DNA of 64,000 bases from Mycobacterium sp. Root265 (GCF_001428895.1 NZ_LMJA01000031.1:1-64000), one strand, 5' to 3'. Shown: positions 16,768-25,879, counted from the stretch's first letter. The notes: generated by a model not told the origin, from the sequence alone. Program-made: numbers and translations.

Positions 16768-19673
16768 CACACCAACACATCCTGTGGTCGACGCTGGAGC
16801 GGCGGCCAGGCTTGCGGTTTCGGCCGCTGGCGCACCTGTTGGGGCCACCAGAACCACTTGCCGAGCAGGGCGGCGATGGACGGTGTCATGAACGAGCGGA
16901 TCACCAGGGTGTCGAACAGCAGACCCAGACCGATCGTGGTACCGACCTGACCCATGATCGTCAGATCGCTGACGGCCATCACCATCATGGTGAAGGCGAA
17001 CACCATGCCTGCCGCGGTGACGGTGGAACCGCTGCCACCCATGGCCCGGATCATGCCGGTGTTCAGCCCCGCATGTATTTCTTCCTTCATGCGGGAGACC
17101 ACCAGCAGGTTGTAGTCCGCGCCCACCGCAAGCAGGATGATCACCGCCATCGGTAGCACCATCCAGTGCAGCTCGATTCCGAGCAGGTGCTGCCAGAGCA
17201 GCACCGAGACACCGAAGGACGCACCCAGCGAAAGCACCACCGTGCCAACGATCACCGCCGCGGCGACGATCGCCCTGGTGAGGATGAGCATGATCAGGAA
17301 GATCAGACCGATCGCGGCGATCCCGGCGATGATCAGGTCGTACTGCGTGCCGTCGGCCATGTCCTTGAAGGTGGATGCGGTACCGCCCATGTAGATCGTC
17401 GAGCCCTCCAGCGGGGTGCCCTTGATGGCGTTCTTGGCCGCGGTCTTGACCGGGTCGATCCGCTCGATGCCCTCGGCGGACATCGGATCGCCCTCATGGT
17501 TGATCATGAATCGCACCGCGTGCCCGTCCGGCGACAGGAACTGCTCCAATCCCTTTGCGAAATCGGGATTGTCGAACGCCTCGGCCGGCAGATAGAACGA
17601 GTCGTCGTTCATCGCGTCGTTGAAGGCCTTGCCCATCTCGGTCGACGTCTCCGACATGATGCGCTGCTGCTCCTGCATACCCTGCTGGGTCTGCTGCATG
17701 GTCTGCATCATCTCTTTCATGTTGACCATGGTCTGCTTCATCTCGGGCATGATCGCAATCATCTGCGGCATCAGTTCGTTGAGCCGATGCATCTGCGGCA
17801 TCATCTCGTTCATGTTGGTGGTCATCACATCGATGCCGTCGAGCACGTCGAAGACCGACCGGATGGACCAGCACATCGGGATGTTGTAGCAATGCGGTTC
17901 CCAGTAGAGGTAGTTGCGCATCGGCCGGAAGAAGTCGTCGAAATTGGCGATGCTGTCCCGCATGTCCTCGATGTCACCGACCATGAGGTCCATCGACGAC
18001 ACCATCTTGGACGTGGTGTCGGCCATCTCCTCGGTGATCGTCTGCATCTTGTCCATGCTTGCGATGGTCCGGTCCATGTCCGCCACCTGATTGGTCATGT
18101 CGGCGGTGCGGTCCTGGTTGTACTTCTCGTTCAACCGCTGCAGCGTGCTGTTCTGACTGATCATGTAGGGGATCGAGGTGTTCTCGATCGGCGTGCCGTC
18201 TGGCCGGGTGATGGTCTGCACCCGGCCGATACCGTCGACCTGGAAGATGGCCTTGGCGATCTTCTCGATGACCAGGAAGTCGGCCGGGTTCCGCAGATCC
18301 CGGTCACTCTCGATCATCAGGATCTCCGGGTTCAGCCGGGCCGGCGAGAAATGCCGTTCGGCCGCGGCATAACCCTGGTTTGCGCTGATGTCATCGGGTA
18401 GGTACAGCCGGTCGTTGTAGCTGGTCTTGTAACCCGGCAGCGCCAGCAGACCGATCAACGAGACGGCGATCGAGGAAATCAGGATCGCACCGGGCCAGCG
18501 CACCACCGCGGCACCGACCTTGCGCCAACCCCGTACGCGCCCGGAACGTTTGGGATCCAGGAAACGCGCGCCCACGGTGACCATGGCCGGCCCGAAGGTC
18601 ATGGCCGTGACGATCAGCACCAGCATCCCGACTGCCAGTGGCACACCGAGGGTCTGAAAGTACGGCAACCGGGTGAAACTCAGGCAGAAGGTGGCGCTTG
18701 CGATGGTCAGACCGGAGCCGACGATCACGTGCGCCGTTCCACCGAACATGGTGTAGTACGCCTGTTCTCGATCCTCGCCGGCGCTCCTGGCCTCCTGATA
18801 TCGGCCGATGAGGAAGATCGCGTAGTCCACCGATATCGCGATGGCGAGCGTGACCAGCAGACCGGTGGCAAACGTCGAGAGACCGATGATGTCGTAATAG
18901 CCGAGCGCGGCCACCGCGCCTCGCACGGTCAGTAGGCTGACCGCGACCATCACGATCATCATCACCATCGTCATGAGCGAGCGGTAGATGATGAGCAACA
19001 TGGTGATGATGACCACGAAGGTCAACGCCTCGATCAACCGCATACTGCCGTGGCTGGCCTCGGTCTGCTCGGCCGTCATCGCTGCGGAGCCGGTGACGAA
19101 GACCTCGACCCCCGGGGGCGCCGCCACGCTGTGCACGATGTCCTTGACGGCTTCGATGGACTCCAGCGACAGCGCCTCGCCCTGGTTGCCGGCCAGGTTT
19201 GCCGAGACGTAGACGGCCTTGCCGTCCCCGCTCTGCACACCGGATGCGGTAAGCGGATCGCTCCACAAGTCTTGAACGTGCTCAACGTGTTTGGTGTCCG
19301 CGCGCAGCTTTTCGATCAGCTCCGAGTAGTAGCGACGAGAATCGTCACCGAGCTTGTCCTTGCCCTCCAGCACAATCATCACCGAGCTGTTGGACTCGTA
19401 TTCGTCGAAGACGCGGCCGATGTGCTCGGTGGCGATGACGGCCGGCGCCTCTTTCGGGCTCATCGAGACCGACCGCATCTCACCGACCGCCTCCAGCTGC
19501 GGGACGGCAACGTTCAGTAGGACCGCAATGGCGATCCAGCCGAGGATGAAGGGGATGGCCAACTTTCGGAACAGCCGCGCGATCCTGCCGAAATGGGCGG
19601 TTTCGTGTGCAGCGGGCACGACGGCGATGGGCCCGGTGGTCGCATCCGCACTGTGCGCGCCGTGCGCGCTCAT
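16767..19673 (-). CDS. MmpL-family RND transporter (MmpL4/5-like)
   Basis: 968 residues, two RND repeats of about six membrane segments each. Proton-relay Asp-Tyr pairs are present in both halves ([13 protein letters not shown] and [16 protein letters not shown]). The second periplasmic region holds a long methionine-rich coiled coil ([15 protein letters not shown] through [12 protein letters not shown]), the hallmark of the MmpL4/MmpL5 branch that exports siderophores and drugs together with MmpS. It overlaps mmpS by ATGA and the DUF732 gene by one base. Cargo is unknown; the Rv0455c-like partner suggests siderophore or another glyco/peptidolipid. Confidence 0.93.
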   Translation of the reverse strand: MSAHGAHSADATTGPIAVVPAAHETAHFGRIARLFRKLAIPFILGWIAIAVLLNVAVPQLEAVGEMRSVSMSPKEAPAVIATEHIGRVFDEYESNSSVMIVLEGKDKLGDDSRRYYSELIEKLRADTKHVEHVQDLWSDPLTASGVQSGDGKAVYVSANLAGNQGEALSLESIEAVKDIVHSVAAPPGVEVFVTGSAAMTAEQTEASHGSMRLIEALTFVVIITMLLIIYRSLMTMVMMIVMVAVSLLTVRGAVAALGYYDIIGLSTFATGLLVTLAIAISVDYAIFLIGRYQEARSAGEDREQAYYTMFGGTAHVIVGSGLTIASATFCLSFTRLPYFQTLGVPLAVGMLVLIVTAMTFGPAMVTVGARFLDPKRSGRVRGWRKVGAAVVRWPGAILISSIAVSLIGLLALPGYKTSYNDRLYLPDDISANQGYAAAERHFSPARLNPEILMIESDRDLRNPADFLVIEKIAKAIFQVDGIGRVQTITRPDGTPIENTSIPYMISQNSTLQRLNEKYNQDRTADMTNQVADMDRTIASMDKMQTITEEMADTTSKMVSSMDLMVGDIEDMRDSIANFDDFFRPMRNYLYWEPHCYNIPMCWSIRSVFDVLDGIDVMTTNMNEMMPQMHRLNELMPQMIAIMPEMKQTMVNMKEMMQTMQQTQQGMQEQQRIMSETSTEMGKAFNDAMNDDSFYLPAEAFDNPDFAKGLEQFLSPDGHAVRFMINHEGDPMSAEGIERIDPVKTAAKNAIKGTPLEGSTIYMGGTASTFKDMADGTQYDLIIAGIAAIGLIFLIMLILTRAIVAAAVIVGTVVLSLGASFGVSVLLWQHLLGIELHWMVLPMAVIILLAVGADYNLLVVSRMKEEIHAGLNTGMIRAMGGSGSTVTAAGMVFAFTMMVMAVSDLTIMGQVGTTIGLGLLFDTLVIRSFMTPSIAALLGKWFWWPQQVRQRPKPQAWPPLQRRPQDVLV

Positions 19674-20098
19674 GCCGACTTCACGATGCAGAAGGTCTGG
19701 ACGTTGGTGCCGCTGATGCTGCGCTCGTCCTTGGTCTCACCATCGACGAGCACCCGACAACCCAGGAAGCTGGTCTTGCCCTGGGCGACAATGTTGGCCG
19801 CGGCCGAGGGTTCGGTCGTCTGCAGCGTGATCGACCACGGCAAAATCGCACCATCGACGCGCTGCGGTTCGCCCTGCAGGTCCACGTAGTTCACATCCAC
19901 TGCCGCCCCTTCCGGGCCAAAGATTTCGTAGGTCACCACTTTTGGATCGAACGGCTCAGGGTCGTTGGCGAACTCGATCGGCGTGACGAGTGGCGGGTCG
20001 GATGCGAACATGCCGCGAACGCGGTCCACTGTGAAGCCGGCTACCCCGACCACCACGACGATCACCAGGGGCAGCCAAGCCCGTTTGAGCAGTTGCAT
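19670..20098 (-). CDS. MmpS-family membrane protein
   Basis: 142 residues with one N-terminal membrane helix ([16 protein letters not shown]) and a periplasmic beta domain ending in [10 protein letters not shown]. The [29 protein letters not shown] segment is the conserved MmpS core. First gene of the mmpS-mmpL operon; it assists MmpL4/5-type transporters. GAGGAAAG-like sequence just before the ATG serves as ribosome site. Confidence 0.93.
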   Translation of the reverse strand: MQLLKRAWLPLVIVVVVGVAGFTVDRVRGMFASDPPLVTPIEFANDPEPFDPKVVTYEIFGPEGAAVDVNYVDLQGEPQRVDGAILPWSITLQTTEPSAAANIVAQGKTSFLGCRVLVDGETKDERSISGTNVQTFCIVKSA

Positions 20099-20181
20099 GT
20101 CCGCTTTCCTCCTGCAGTGACGCGCCGGTTGGCTGGTCCGATGAACCCCTCAGCCATCGATGGCACTCAAGTTATACAATC

Positions 20182-20260
20182 GGCTTACTTCATACAAGCC
20201 AGACGGCTAAGTGGTACTCATCACAGCGAGTAACAATGGCTAGCCATAAGGACGATATGG
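20182..20260. promoter_or_regulatory. TetR operator region of the mmpS/tetR divergent promoter
   Basis: The 196-bp divergent gap is AT-richer than its surroundings and holds several dyads: GGCTT-9-AAGCC (20182-20200), the perfect 12-bp palindrome ATGGCTAGCCAT (20236-20247), and CCATA-7-TATGG (20244-20260). The palindrome is the strongest TetR-site candidate and lies 48 bp before the regulator start. Confidence 0.55.
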
Positions 20261-20294
20261 GCATGTTTGAGTGCCGCAGTAGAGGAAGGGCTCC

Positions 20295-20906
20295 GTGGTC
20301 AGAGCACGTGGGGCAGCACGCGAGCGCGTGGTCGAGGTGGCCGTCGAACTGTTCGCCGAACACGGCGTGCAGGACACATCACTGCAGATGATCGCCGACC
20401 GGATCGGCGTCGGCAAAGCCGCCGTCTACTACCAGTTCCCGTCCAAGGACGAGATCGTGCTGGCGGTGCTACGGCCGGTGTTCGACGATCTCGCACACCT
20501 GATCGAACATGCGGAATCGTTACCGCACAACGACTCTCAACGCGCGGTGGCCATCGAAGGACTGATCGATCTGATGATCCGGCAGCGCAACGCGTCGTTC
20601 CCGTTCCGGCGGGACCGCTACATCGATCATCTGGTCGCGCGGCACCCGGAGCTGGAGGACATCGCCGACAGGTTCCATGCCCTGCTGCTGGGCCCCGATC
20701 ACGATGACGCGACGCGGGTCTCGCTCACGGTGGCGATCACCGGGATCTACTACTGCGCAACCGATTCGATGCTGAACGATATCCCCGCACCACAGCTGCG
20801 CACGCTACTGCTCGGCTATTTCAAGCGGTGCGTGGTGCCCGCCTCAGCGAGCCGGTGCCGCCAGCGGCCAGCCCACCGAGGCAAGCCGCGACGCAACCTG
20901 GTGTAG
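20295..20906 (+). CDS. TetR-family regulator, divergent from mmpS-mmpL
   Basis: 203 residues. The TetR DNA-binding domain covers about residues 6-52 (VELFAEHGVQDTSLQMIADRIGVGKAAVYYQF). GTG 20295 has AGAGGAAGGG 5 nt upstream. A TetR gene also neighbours mmpS4-mmpL4 in M. tuberculosis (Rv0452), so local repression of the exporter is likely. The last 20 codons (RCRQRPAHRGKPRRN) are basic and overlap the 3' end of the convergent DUF3349 gene by 63 bp; this tail looks like read-through into another gene and may not be conserved. Confidence 0.88.
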   Translation: MVRARGAARERVVEVAVELFAEHGVQDTSLQMIADRIGVGKAAVYYQFPSKDEIVLAVLRPVFDDLAHLIEHAESLPHNDSQRAVAIEGLIDLMIRQRNASFPFRRDRYIDHLVARHPELEDIADRFHALLLGPDHDDATRVSLTVAITGIYYCATDSMLNDIPAPQLRTLLLGYFKRCVVPASASRCRQRPAHRGKPRRNLV

Positions 20907-21152
20907 CTCTTCGGGATTGGGCTCCTTGGCGATGATCAGCTCAATGGCACCGCTGATCTCGGCCTCGGTGACGGGCTTGTCACCATCGCTGGACCGCAGC
21001 ACCGACTGAGCCGCCTTGACGACCTCTTCCTCGGTGAGCGAGCGCTTCAACAGCGCCAGCAGCGCGAAGTAGTCCGTGCGCGGCACGCCTTCGGGGTAAC
21101 CCTCGTGCAGCCAGCCCAGCACGTTGTCCAGCACCGTCTTGTTCTCAGTCAT
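20844..21152 (-). CDS. DUF3349 protein (Rv0543c-like)
   Basis: 102-residue soluble helical protein. The family pattern is clear: LGWLHEGYPEGVPRTDYFALLALLKRSLTEEEVVKAA, then ELHQVASRLASVGWPLA. Function unknown, though the family has solved structures. It is the third gene of the pitA operon. A second DUF3349 gene (22903) sits upstream of menE, so this window has two copies. Confidence 0.88.
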   Translation of the reverse strand: MTENKTVLDNVLGWLHEGYPEGVPRTDYFALLALLKRSLTEEEVVKAAQSVLRSSDGDKPVTEAEISGAIELIIAKEPNPEELHQVASRLASVGWPLAAPAR

Positions 21153-21162
21153 CGGGGTTCAC

Positions 21163-21447
21163 TCACTTCTTGGGGAGGAAGGGGAAGAGGTCGACGCCGG
21201 TGTGGTGGATGATCGTCGCGCGGGTGATCCAGAGCACCGCGGTCAGGATCACCCAGCCGACGAACACGAACGCCGCGATGCCGAGGAACTTGAATGCGGG
21301 GTTGGGGGCCGTCGCGGCGCCGTCCGTGCCGTCGCCACCGTCGCCACGGGCGTAGGCCACCAGACCGAGCGCGAACACGGCGGGCAGACCCGCACCGAGC
21401 AACAGTCCGATACCGAGCACCTTCACGATGCTCTCCAGGTAAGCCAT
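21163..21447 (-). CDS. two-helix membrane protein (Rv0544c-like)
   Basis: 94 residues with two membrane helices (about 10-32 and 53-75) joined by a glycine/aspartate-rich loop (RGDGGDGTDGAATA). AAGGA lies 8 nt before the ATG. Always placed between pitA and DUF3349 in mycobacteria as far as I recall. Role unknown, possibly a PitA accessory. Confidence 0.83.
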   Translation of the reverse strand: MAYLESIVKVLGIGLLLGAGLPAVFALGLVAYARGDGGDGTDGAATAPNPAFKFLGIAAFVFVGWVILTAVLWITRATIIHHTGVDLFPFLPKK

Positions 21448-21471
21448 GTGAGTTCCTTAACTAGTGCCGGG

Positions 21472-22719
21472 TCAGACCGAGGCGGTGGGCTTGTGGTCCG
21501 TGGTGGCCTCGCGCAGCTCGGCCGGGACCACCGAATTGGTCGACGAATCCCAGTCGGCGTTGACATTGCTGCTGTCGACCTTCTGCTGCTGGGCGCGCCA
21601 CCACATGAAGCCGGAGAGGCCGACCAGGATGAGGAAGATCAGTCCGTCGCCGGCCAGCGCCGAATCGAACACCGACTTCACGCCGTCGGACAGCCAGTAG
21701 GACAGCGCGCCGACCAGACCGGCGGCGAGCAGCGTGACCAGCCAGGCGACGGCCATCCGGCCCGCGACCGCCCAGCGCACCTCGGCGCCGGGCTTACCGA
21801 CACCGCTGCCCAGGATCGACCCGGTGGCCACATGGGTGGTCGACAGCGCCATACCGGCGGCGCTGGAGCTCAGAATGATGGCGGCCGAGGAGGCTTCGGC
21901 GGCGAAACCCTGGGGTGACTCGATTTCCACCAGGCCCTTACCCAGGGTGCGGATCACCCGCCAGCCGCCGAGGTAGGTGCCCAGGCCGATGGCGACCGCA
22001 CAGCTGAAGATGATCCAGAACGGCAGTCCCTGCTCCTTGACGTCACCGGTCAGGTGCCCGGTGGTGATGAGGGCGAGCGCGATGACACCCATGGTCTTCT
22101 GCGCGTCGTTGGTGCCGTGCGCCAGCGCGACCAGCGAGGCCGTCGCGATCTGCCCCCAGCGGAAGCCCTCACGGCGCTGCTTCTCGGCGACCTTGCGGGT
22201 GAGCCGGTAGACCACCCAGGTGCCACAGGCGGCGACCAGCCCGGCGATGACGGGTGCGGCGACCGCGGGGATCAGCACCTTCTGGGTGACTCCGGACCAG
22301 TTGACGCCTGCGGTGCCCAGCGCGGCCAGGCCGGCGCCGATCAGCCCGCCGAAGAGCGCGTGCGAGGAGCTGGACGGGATGCCGAACAGCCAGGTGAGCA
22401 GGTTCCACAGGATGCCGCCGATGAGACCGGCGAAGATGATGGTCAGGCCCGTCGAGGCATCGATGCCCGGAAGCAGCGAGCCGGTCTTGGAGTCCTGCAC
22501 CTTGAGCACCGAGGTGGTGACCGTGACGGCGACCTCCACCGAGAGGAAGGCGCCCACCAGGTTCAGCACGCCCGCCAGCAGCACCGCGGTCTTGGGCTTG
22601 AGCGCCCCGGTCGCGATGGACGTGGCCATGGCGTTGCCGGTGTCGTGGAAGCCATTGGTGAAGTCGAATGCCAGTGCTGTGGCTATCAGCAACACCAGGA
22701 TGATCAGCTCTGCGCTCAT
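21472..22719 (-). CDS. pitA: low-affinity inorganic phosphate transporter PitA
   Basis: 415 residues, about 10 membrane segments, metal-phosphate/proton symporter. Both PiT family signatures are present, one per half: FDFTNGFHDTGNAMATSIATGA at the N-terminus and ALAHGTNDAQKTMGVIAL in the middle. ATG 22719 is preferred over the ATG six codons upstream because the shorter form matches the known N-terminus pattern. A PHO-box-like direct repeat is about 95 bp upstream. Operon continues with the two-helix protein and DUF3349. Relative to remembered M. tuberculosis order the three-gene block is inverted. Confidence 0.94.
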   Translation of the reverse strand: MSAELIILVLLIATALAFDFTNGFHDTGNAMATSIATGALKPKTAVLLAGVLNLVGAFLSVEVAVTVTTSVLKVQDSKTGSLLPGIDASTGLTIIFAGLIGGILWNLLTWLFGIPSSSSHALFGGLIGAGLAALGTAGVNWSGVTQKVLIPAVAAPVIAGLVAACGTWVVYRLTRKVAEKQRREGFRWGQIATASLVALAHGTNDAQKTMGVIALALITTGHLTGDVKEQGLPFWIIFSCAVAIGLGTYLGGWRVIRTLGKGLVEIESPQGFAAEASSAAIILSSSAAGMALSTTHVATGSILGSGVGKPGAEVRWAVAGRMAVAWLVTLLAAGLVGALSYWLSDGVKSVFDSALAGDGLIFLILVGLSGFMWWRAQQQKVDSSNVNADWDSSTNSVVPAELREATTDHKPTASV

Positions 22720-22813
22720 GCCGCAATTCTGAGACATCTCACAGCTTTTCGCGTAATTTCATCGAACTCGGGAGTCGCCCCCCACCTGCAGGTTTGGACG
22801 AAAAGCCAAACTT

Positions 22814-22835
22814 GTTCACCAATCGTTCATGAACC
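22814..22835 (+). promoter_or_regulatory. PHO-box-like direct repeat (RegX3/PhoP type)
   Basis: Two 11-nt units in tandem, GTTCACCAATC and GTTCATGAACC, as in the actinobacterial PHO box built from GTTCA-type 11-mers. It lies in the 183-bp gap between divergent pitA and DUF3349-menE. Control by the phosphate-starvation regulator RegX3 is inference but fits a phosphate transporter. Confidence 0.5.
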
Positions 22836-22902
22836 GGCTGCCCGGCGTTGGAAATCGGCGGTCAGATCGGCACATGTGACACCCATCTGGCAGTCTGGCG
22901 CG

Positions 22903-23220
22903 GTGAACGCTTTCCTGGCCAGGATTGCCGCCTGGTTGACGGCCGGTTACCCGGAGGGGGTACCCGGACCGGACCGGGTACCGCTGATGGCCCTGCTCAC
23001 CCGGCGGCTGTCCAACGACGAAGTCTCGACCGTCGCCCAGGATCTGATGAACCGGGGCGAGTTCGACCACATCGACATCGGGGTGCTGATCACCCAGACC
23101 ACCGACGGGCTCCCCCGAGACGATGACATCGAACGGGTCCGGGCCCGACTGGCCGCCCAGGGCTGGCCGCTCGACGACCCGAGGGAGCAGGATCCGGAGG
23201 ACCCGGCATCGCAGTCCTGA
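22903..23220 (+). CDS. DUF3349 protein upstream of menE
   Basis: 105 residues. Shares the family core with the other copy: WLTAGYPEGVPGPDRVPLMALLTRRLSNDEVSTVAQ and IERVRARLAAQGWPL. GTG 22903 is 6 nt after CAGTCT (22891-22896), so it looks leaderless; longer upstream frames are shadow over pitA. It ends inside the proposed start of menE, so the two are translationally coupled. Confidence 0.87.
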   Translation: MNAFLARIAAWLTAGYPEGVPGPDRVPLMALLTRRLSNDEVSTVAQDLMNRGEFDHIDIGVLITQTTDGLPRDDDIERVRARLAAQGWPLDDPREQDPEDPASQS

Positions 23221-24350
23221 ACACCCTCGCCGTCGGCACCGGCGCCGCGGCACTGGCCATCCTGCCGGAGCTGGAGGCCGCACTCGGCGGGGCCGGGGCG
23301 CGCCTGCCGGTACCGGCCGCCGACGCCCGGCAGCGCGACCTGCTGACCGCCACGCTGCGCGCCGGCGAACCCATCGCCGACGAGATCGCGGTGGTGGTGT
23401 CCACTTCGGGTACCACCGGAATCCCCAAGGGTGCCCTGCTGTCTGCGGCGGCGCTCACCGCAAGTGCCACCGCGACCCACCGGCGCCTCGGCGGCGCCGG
23501 TCGCTGGCTGCTGGCGCTGCCCGCCTATCACGTGGCCGGCCTGCAGGTCCTGGTACGCAGTGTCCTCGGGGGCAGCACGCCCGTCGCGCTGGACGCGAGT
23601 TTTGCACCCGCCGACCTGGTGTCCGCGGTGGCCGCGCTGGGAACCGGACGGCGCTACACCTCGCTGGTCTCCAACCAGCTCGACAAGGCGCTGTCGGACC
23701 CGGCCGCTGCCGCGGCGCTGGCCGAACTCGATGCCGTGCTCATCGGCGGTGGCCCGATGCCGGCCGGTGTGCGCGAAAAGGCCAGTGCGGCAGGGGTTCG
23801 CGTGGTCCGGACCTACGGGATGAGCGAAACCTGCGGGGGCTGCGTGTACGACGGTGTGCCGCTGGACGGGGTGACAGTTCGCCTCGACGACGGACGAGTG
23901 TCACTCGGCGGGCCGATGCTGGCATCCGGGTACCGGAACCCGGCCGAGCCGGACCCGTTCGCCGAGCCTGGCTGGTTTCGCACCGATGACCTTGGCGCGG
24001 TGGATGATTCGGGAGTCCTGAGCATTTTGGGCCGCGCCGATGACGCGGTGAGCACCGGCGGGCTGACAGTGCTGCCCCAGCTGGTGGAGCACGCCCTGGC
24101 AGGCCATCCCGCGGTGGCCGAGTGCGCGGTCTTCGGGGTACCCGATGCCCGCCTCGGCCAGCGCGTCGCCGCAGCGATCGTGCTCGCGGCGGGGCAGCGC
24201 GAACCCACGCTCGACGAACTGCGGGCCCATGTCGGCAAGACCCTTGATCCCACCGCCGCGCCGCGGCAGCTGCACGTCGTCGATGAACTCCCCCGGCGCG
24301 GCATCGGCAAGCTGGACAGGCGGGCACTGATCCAGAAATTCGGGGCATGA
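23208..24350 (+). CDS. menE: o-succinylbenzoate-CoA ligase, non-canonical start
   Basis: ANL-superfamily enzyme that activates o-succinylbenzoate for MenB. Motifs: ATP loop VVVSTSGTTGIPKGAL, YGMSETCGGCVY, GWFRTDDLGAVDDSG, and the catalytic lysine near the end (RRGIGKLDRRAL). The protein is short (about 380 residues), as in mycobacterial MenE. No ATG, GTG or TTG exists in frame before codon 23391, which would delete 61 residues including LNTLAVGTGAAALAILPEL, homologous in pattern to other MenE N-termini. GGAGG (23196-23200) is 7 nt before ATC 23208, the best start; CTG 23217 overlapping the DUF3349 stop is the alternative. Confidence 0.88.
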   Translation: MAVLNTLAVGTGAAALAILPELEAALGGAGARLPVPAADARQRDLLTATLRAGEPIADEIAVVVSTSGTTGIPKGALLSAAALTASATATHRRLGGAGRWLLALPAYHVAGLQVLVRSVLGGSTPVALDASFAPADLVSAVAALGTGRRYTSLVSNQLDKALSDPAAAAALAELDAVLIGGGPMPAGVREKASAAGVRVVRTYGMSETCGGCVYDGVPLDGVTVRLDDGRVSLGGPMLASGYRNPAEPDPFAEPGWFRTDDLGAVDDSGVLSILGRADDAVSTGGLTVLPQLVEHALAGHPAVAECAVFGVPDARLGQRVAAAIVLAAGQREPTLDELRAHVGKTLDPTAAPRQLHVVDELPRRGIGKLDRRALIQKFGA

Positions 24351-24982
24351 TGGACCGGGTGAGCACCGAACCAGTCGAAATCACGTCGGTCGATGCACTG
24401 CGGGAGATCGTCGGACATCCGGTACCCGCCGTGGCCAACAAGGTGGGCGACCGCCTGCTCGACGTACACCGGCAATGGGTGTCCAACTCGCCGCTGTGTT
24501 TCGTGGCCACCACCGACACCGAGGGCCGGGTGGACGTCTCCCCCAAGGGGGACCCGCCCGGATTCGTCCACATCATCGATGACACCACCATCGCCATCCC
24601 GGAGCGCCCCGGCAACAAGCGGGTGGACGGTTATCTCAACGTGCTGACCAATCCGCACGTCGGCACCATCTTCGTCATACCGGGCCGCGGGGACACCGTG
24701 CGCATCAACGGGCGGGCCCGAATCCTCTCCGACGCTGCCTATTTCGATGACCTCGCGGTGAAGGGCAAGCGTCCCATCCTGGCGCTGGAGCTGCACATCG
24801 ACGAGGTGTTCTTCCACTGCTCGAAGGCGTTCCTGCGCTCCAACGCGTGGAAACCGGAAACCTGGACGCCGGATTCGGTGCCGAGCACCGCCGTGCTGGC
24901 CAAGTCCTTCAAGGCCGAGCAGAGCCTGGAAGAGCTGGAGGCCTACTACAGCGAAGAGAACTACCGCACGCTGCTCTACTGA
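24347..24982 (+). CDS. PPOX-family FMN-binding split-barrel protein
   Basis: 211 residues. The flavin/pyridoxamine-oxidase-like barrel is seen in SPLCFVATTDTEGRVDVSPKGDPPGFVHIID and in NPHVGTIFVIPGRGDTVRINGRARILSD. This is the MSMEG_1061-type class often described as pyridoxamine 5'-phosphate oxidase family. Starts overlap the menE stop (ATGATGG), with another in-frame ATG one codon later. Substrate unknown. Confidence 0.85.
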   Translation: MMDRVSTEPVEITSVDALREIVGHPVPAVANKVGDRLLDVHRQWVSNSPLCFVATTDTEGRVDVSPKGDPPGFVHIIDDTTIAIPERPGNKRVDGYLNVLTNPHVGTIFVIPGRGDTVRINGRARILSDAAYFDDLAVKGKRPILALELHIDEVFFHCSKAFLRSNAWKPETWTPDSVPSTAVLAKSFKAEQSLEELEAYYSEENYRTLLY

Positions 24983-25052
24983 ACTGCGGGCTCCCACCGA
25001 ACTGCGGGCTCCCACCGAAGTGCGGGCTCCCACCCGATCTGCGGGCTTTTAC
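24981..25052. repeat. four-unit 18-bp tandem repeat
   Basis: Units GAACTGCGGGCTCCCACC at 24981-24998 and 24999-25016 are identical, 25017-25034 differs at one base, and 25035-25052 is a degenerate fourth copy ending in a T-run. The repeat begins in the PPOX stop codon and fills the gap to the convergent acetyltransferase. Likely a variable-number repeat; possible terminator role for the last unit. Confidence 0.85.
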
Positions 25053-25879
25053 TGATCGCCCTTGACGAAAACCGCACGGGTGTAGAGCAGATGGAAGCCG
25101 CGTCGCTGCACGTTGCGCTGGGACTGCGACCCCGGCGCCGTGGTGACCACGGCGATATCGGCACCGACCTGCACGGCATCGCGCAGGCGTGCGGTGAGCA
25201 GTGCGCCCTGCACGCCGCGGCGCCGGTGGCGCGGTGCCGTCGCCGCGCCGGTCAGCTGGGCCACGCCATCGGTGACCCGCATGCTGCCGCCGCCGGCGAC
25301 ATCCCCGTCGACCACCGCCACATACGGCGTGACACCGGCTGCGGCGAAATCCCGCTCGGCGCGGTCCACCACGTCACGCGGAAATTCCTCGGGACTGGGC
25401 ACCCCTTCCCCGTCCGGATGGGCGAACCCCTCCACCACCACGTCGACCCACGCGTCGAGTTCATCCTCCCGGGCGGGGCGCACCTCGATCCCGGCGGGTA
25501 CCTCCTCGAGGGTGTCGCCGAGTGCGCGGCCGAGCACATCCTCGAAGGCCACCGCCCGGTAGCCGCGGCCGCCGAGCAGTTCGGCGATCCGGGGATCCGC
25601 GAGCGTGCTCAGTTCGACCGGGGTCGGCGACCCGTGATCGGTGTAGGCCCGCTCGACCGCGGCGATATCCGCCTCGCGGGGCACGCCCGCGAATCCCAGT
25701 CCCACCACCTTGTTGAAGGGTGCGCCCCGCTCGGCGAAGGCCGCCACCCCACCGGCCAGCGGTAGCGCGAATCCGTCGGTGCCGCGGCGGGTGGCCGCGT
25801 CGACGGCCGCGCCGATGAGGGCGGCTTCGGCGTGCTCGATGCGTCGGCCCAACTCGGTGCCGCAGAACAGGATGCTCAC
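25049..25879 (-). CDS. GNAT-family N-acetyltransferase
   Basis: 276 residues. The C-terminal GNAT domain shows the acetyl-CoA motif A (ATAPRHRRRGVQGALLTARLRDA) followed by FHLLYTRAVFVKG. The N-terminal half (SILFCGTELGRRIEHAEAAL) is a degenerate second GNAT-like module, a layout common in mycobacteria. GTG 25879 is preferred; the longer frame overlaps azlD. It follows azlCD in one operon with a 14-bp gap. Substrate unknown. Confidence 0.82.
   Translation of the reverse strand: MSILFCGTELGRRIEHAEAALIGAAVDAATRRGTDGFALPLAGGVAAFAERGAPFNKVVGLGFAGVPREADIAAVERAYTDHGSPTPVELSTLADPRIAELLGGRGYRAVAFEDVLGRALGDTLEEVPAGIEVRPAREDELDAWVDVVVEGFAHPDGEGVPSPEEFPRDVVDRAERDFAAAGVTPYVAVVDGDVAGGGSMRVTDGVAQLTGAATAPRHRRRGVQGALLTARLRDAVQVGADIAVVTTAPGSQSQRNVQRRGFHLLYTRAVFVKGDQ

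Noticed and set aside
20230-20248. possible IdeR box before mmpS
   Set aside because: Only about 10 of 19 positions match; the perfect palindrome there fits a TetR site better.
23391-24350. menE starting at the first canonical start codon
   Set aside because: It would begin right at the ATP-binding loop and drop an N-terminus that looks conserved and has a ribosome site in front.
24981-25052. tandem repeat considered as a CRISPR array
   Set aside because: Units are directly adjacent with no spacers and no cas genes are near.
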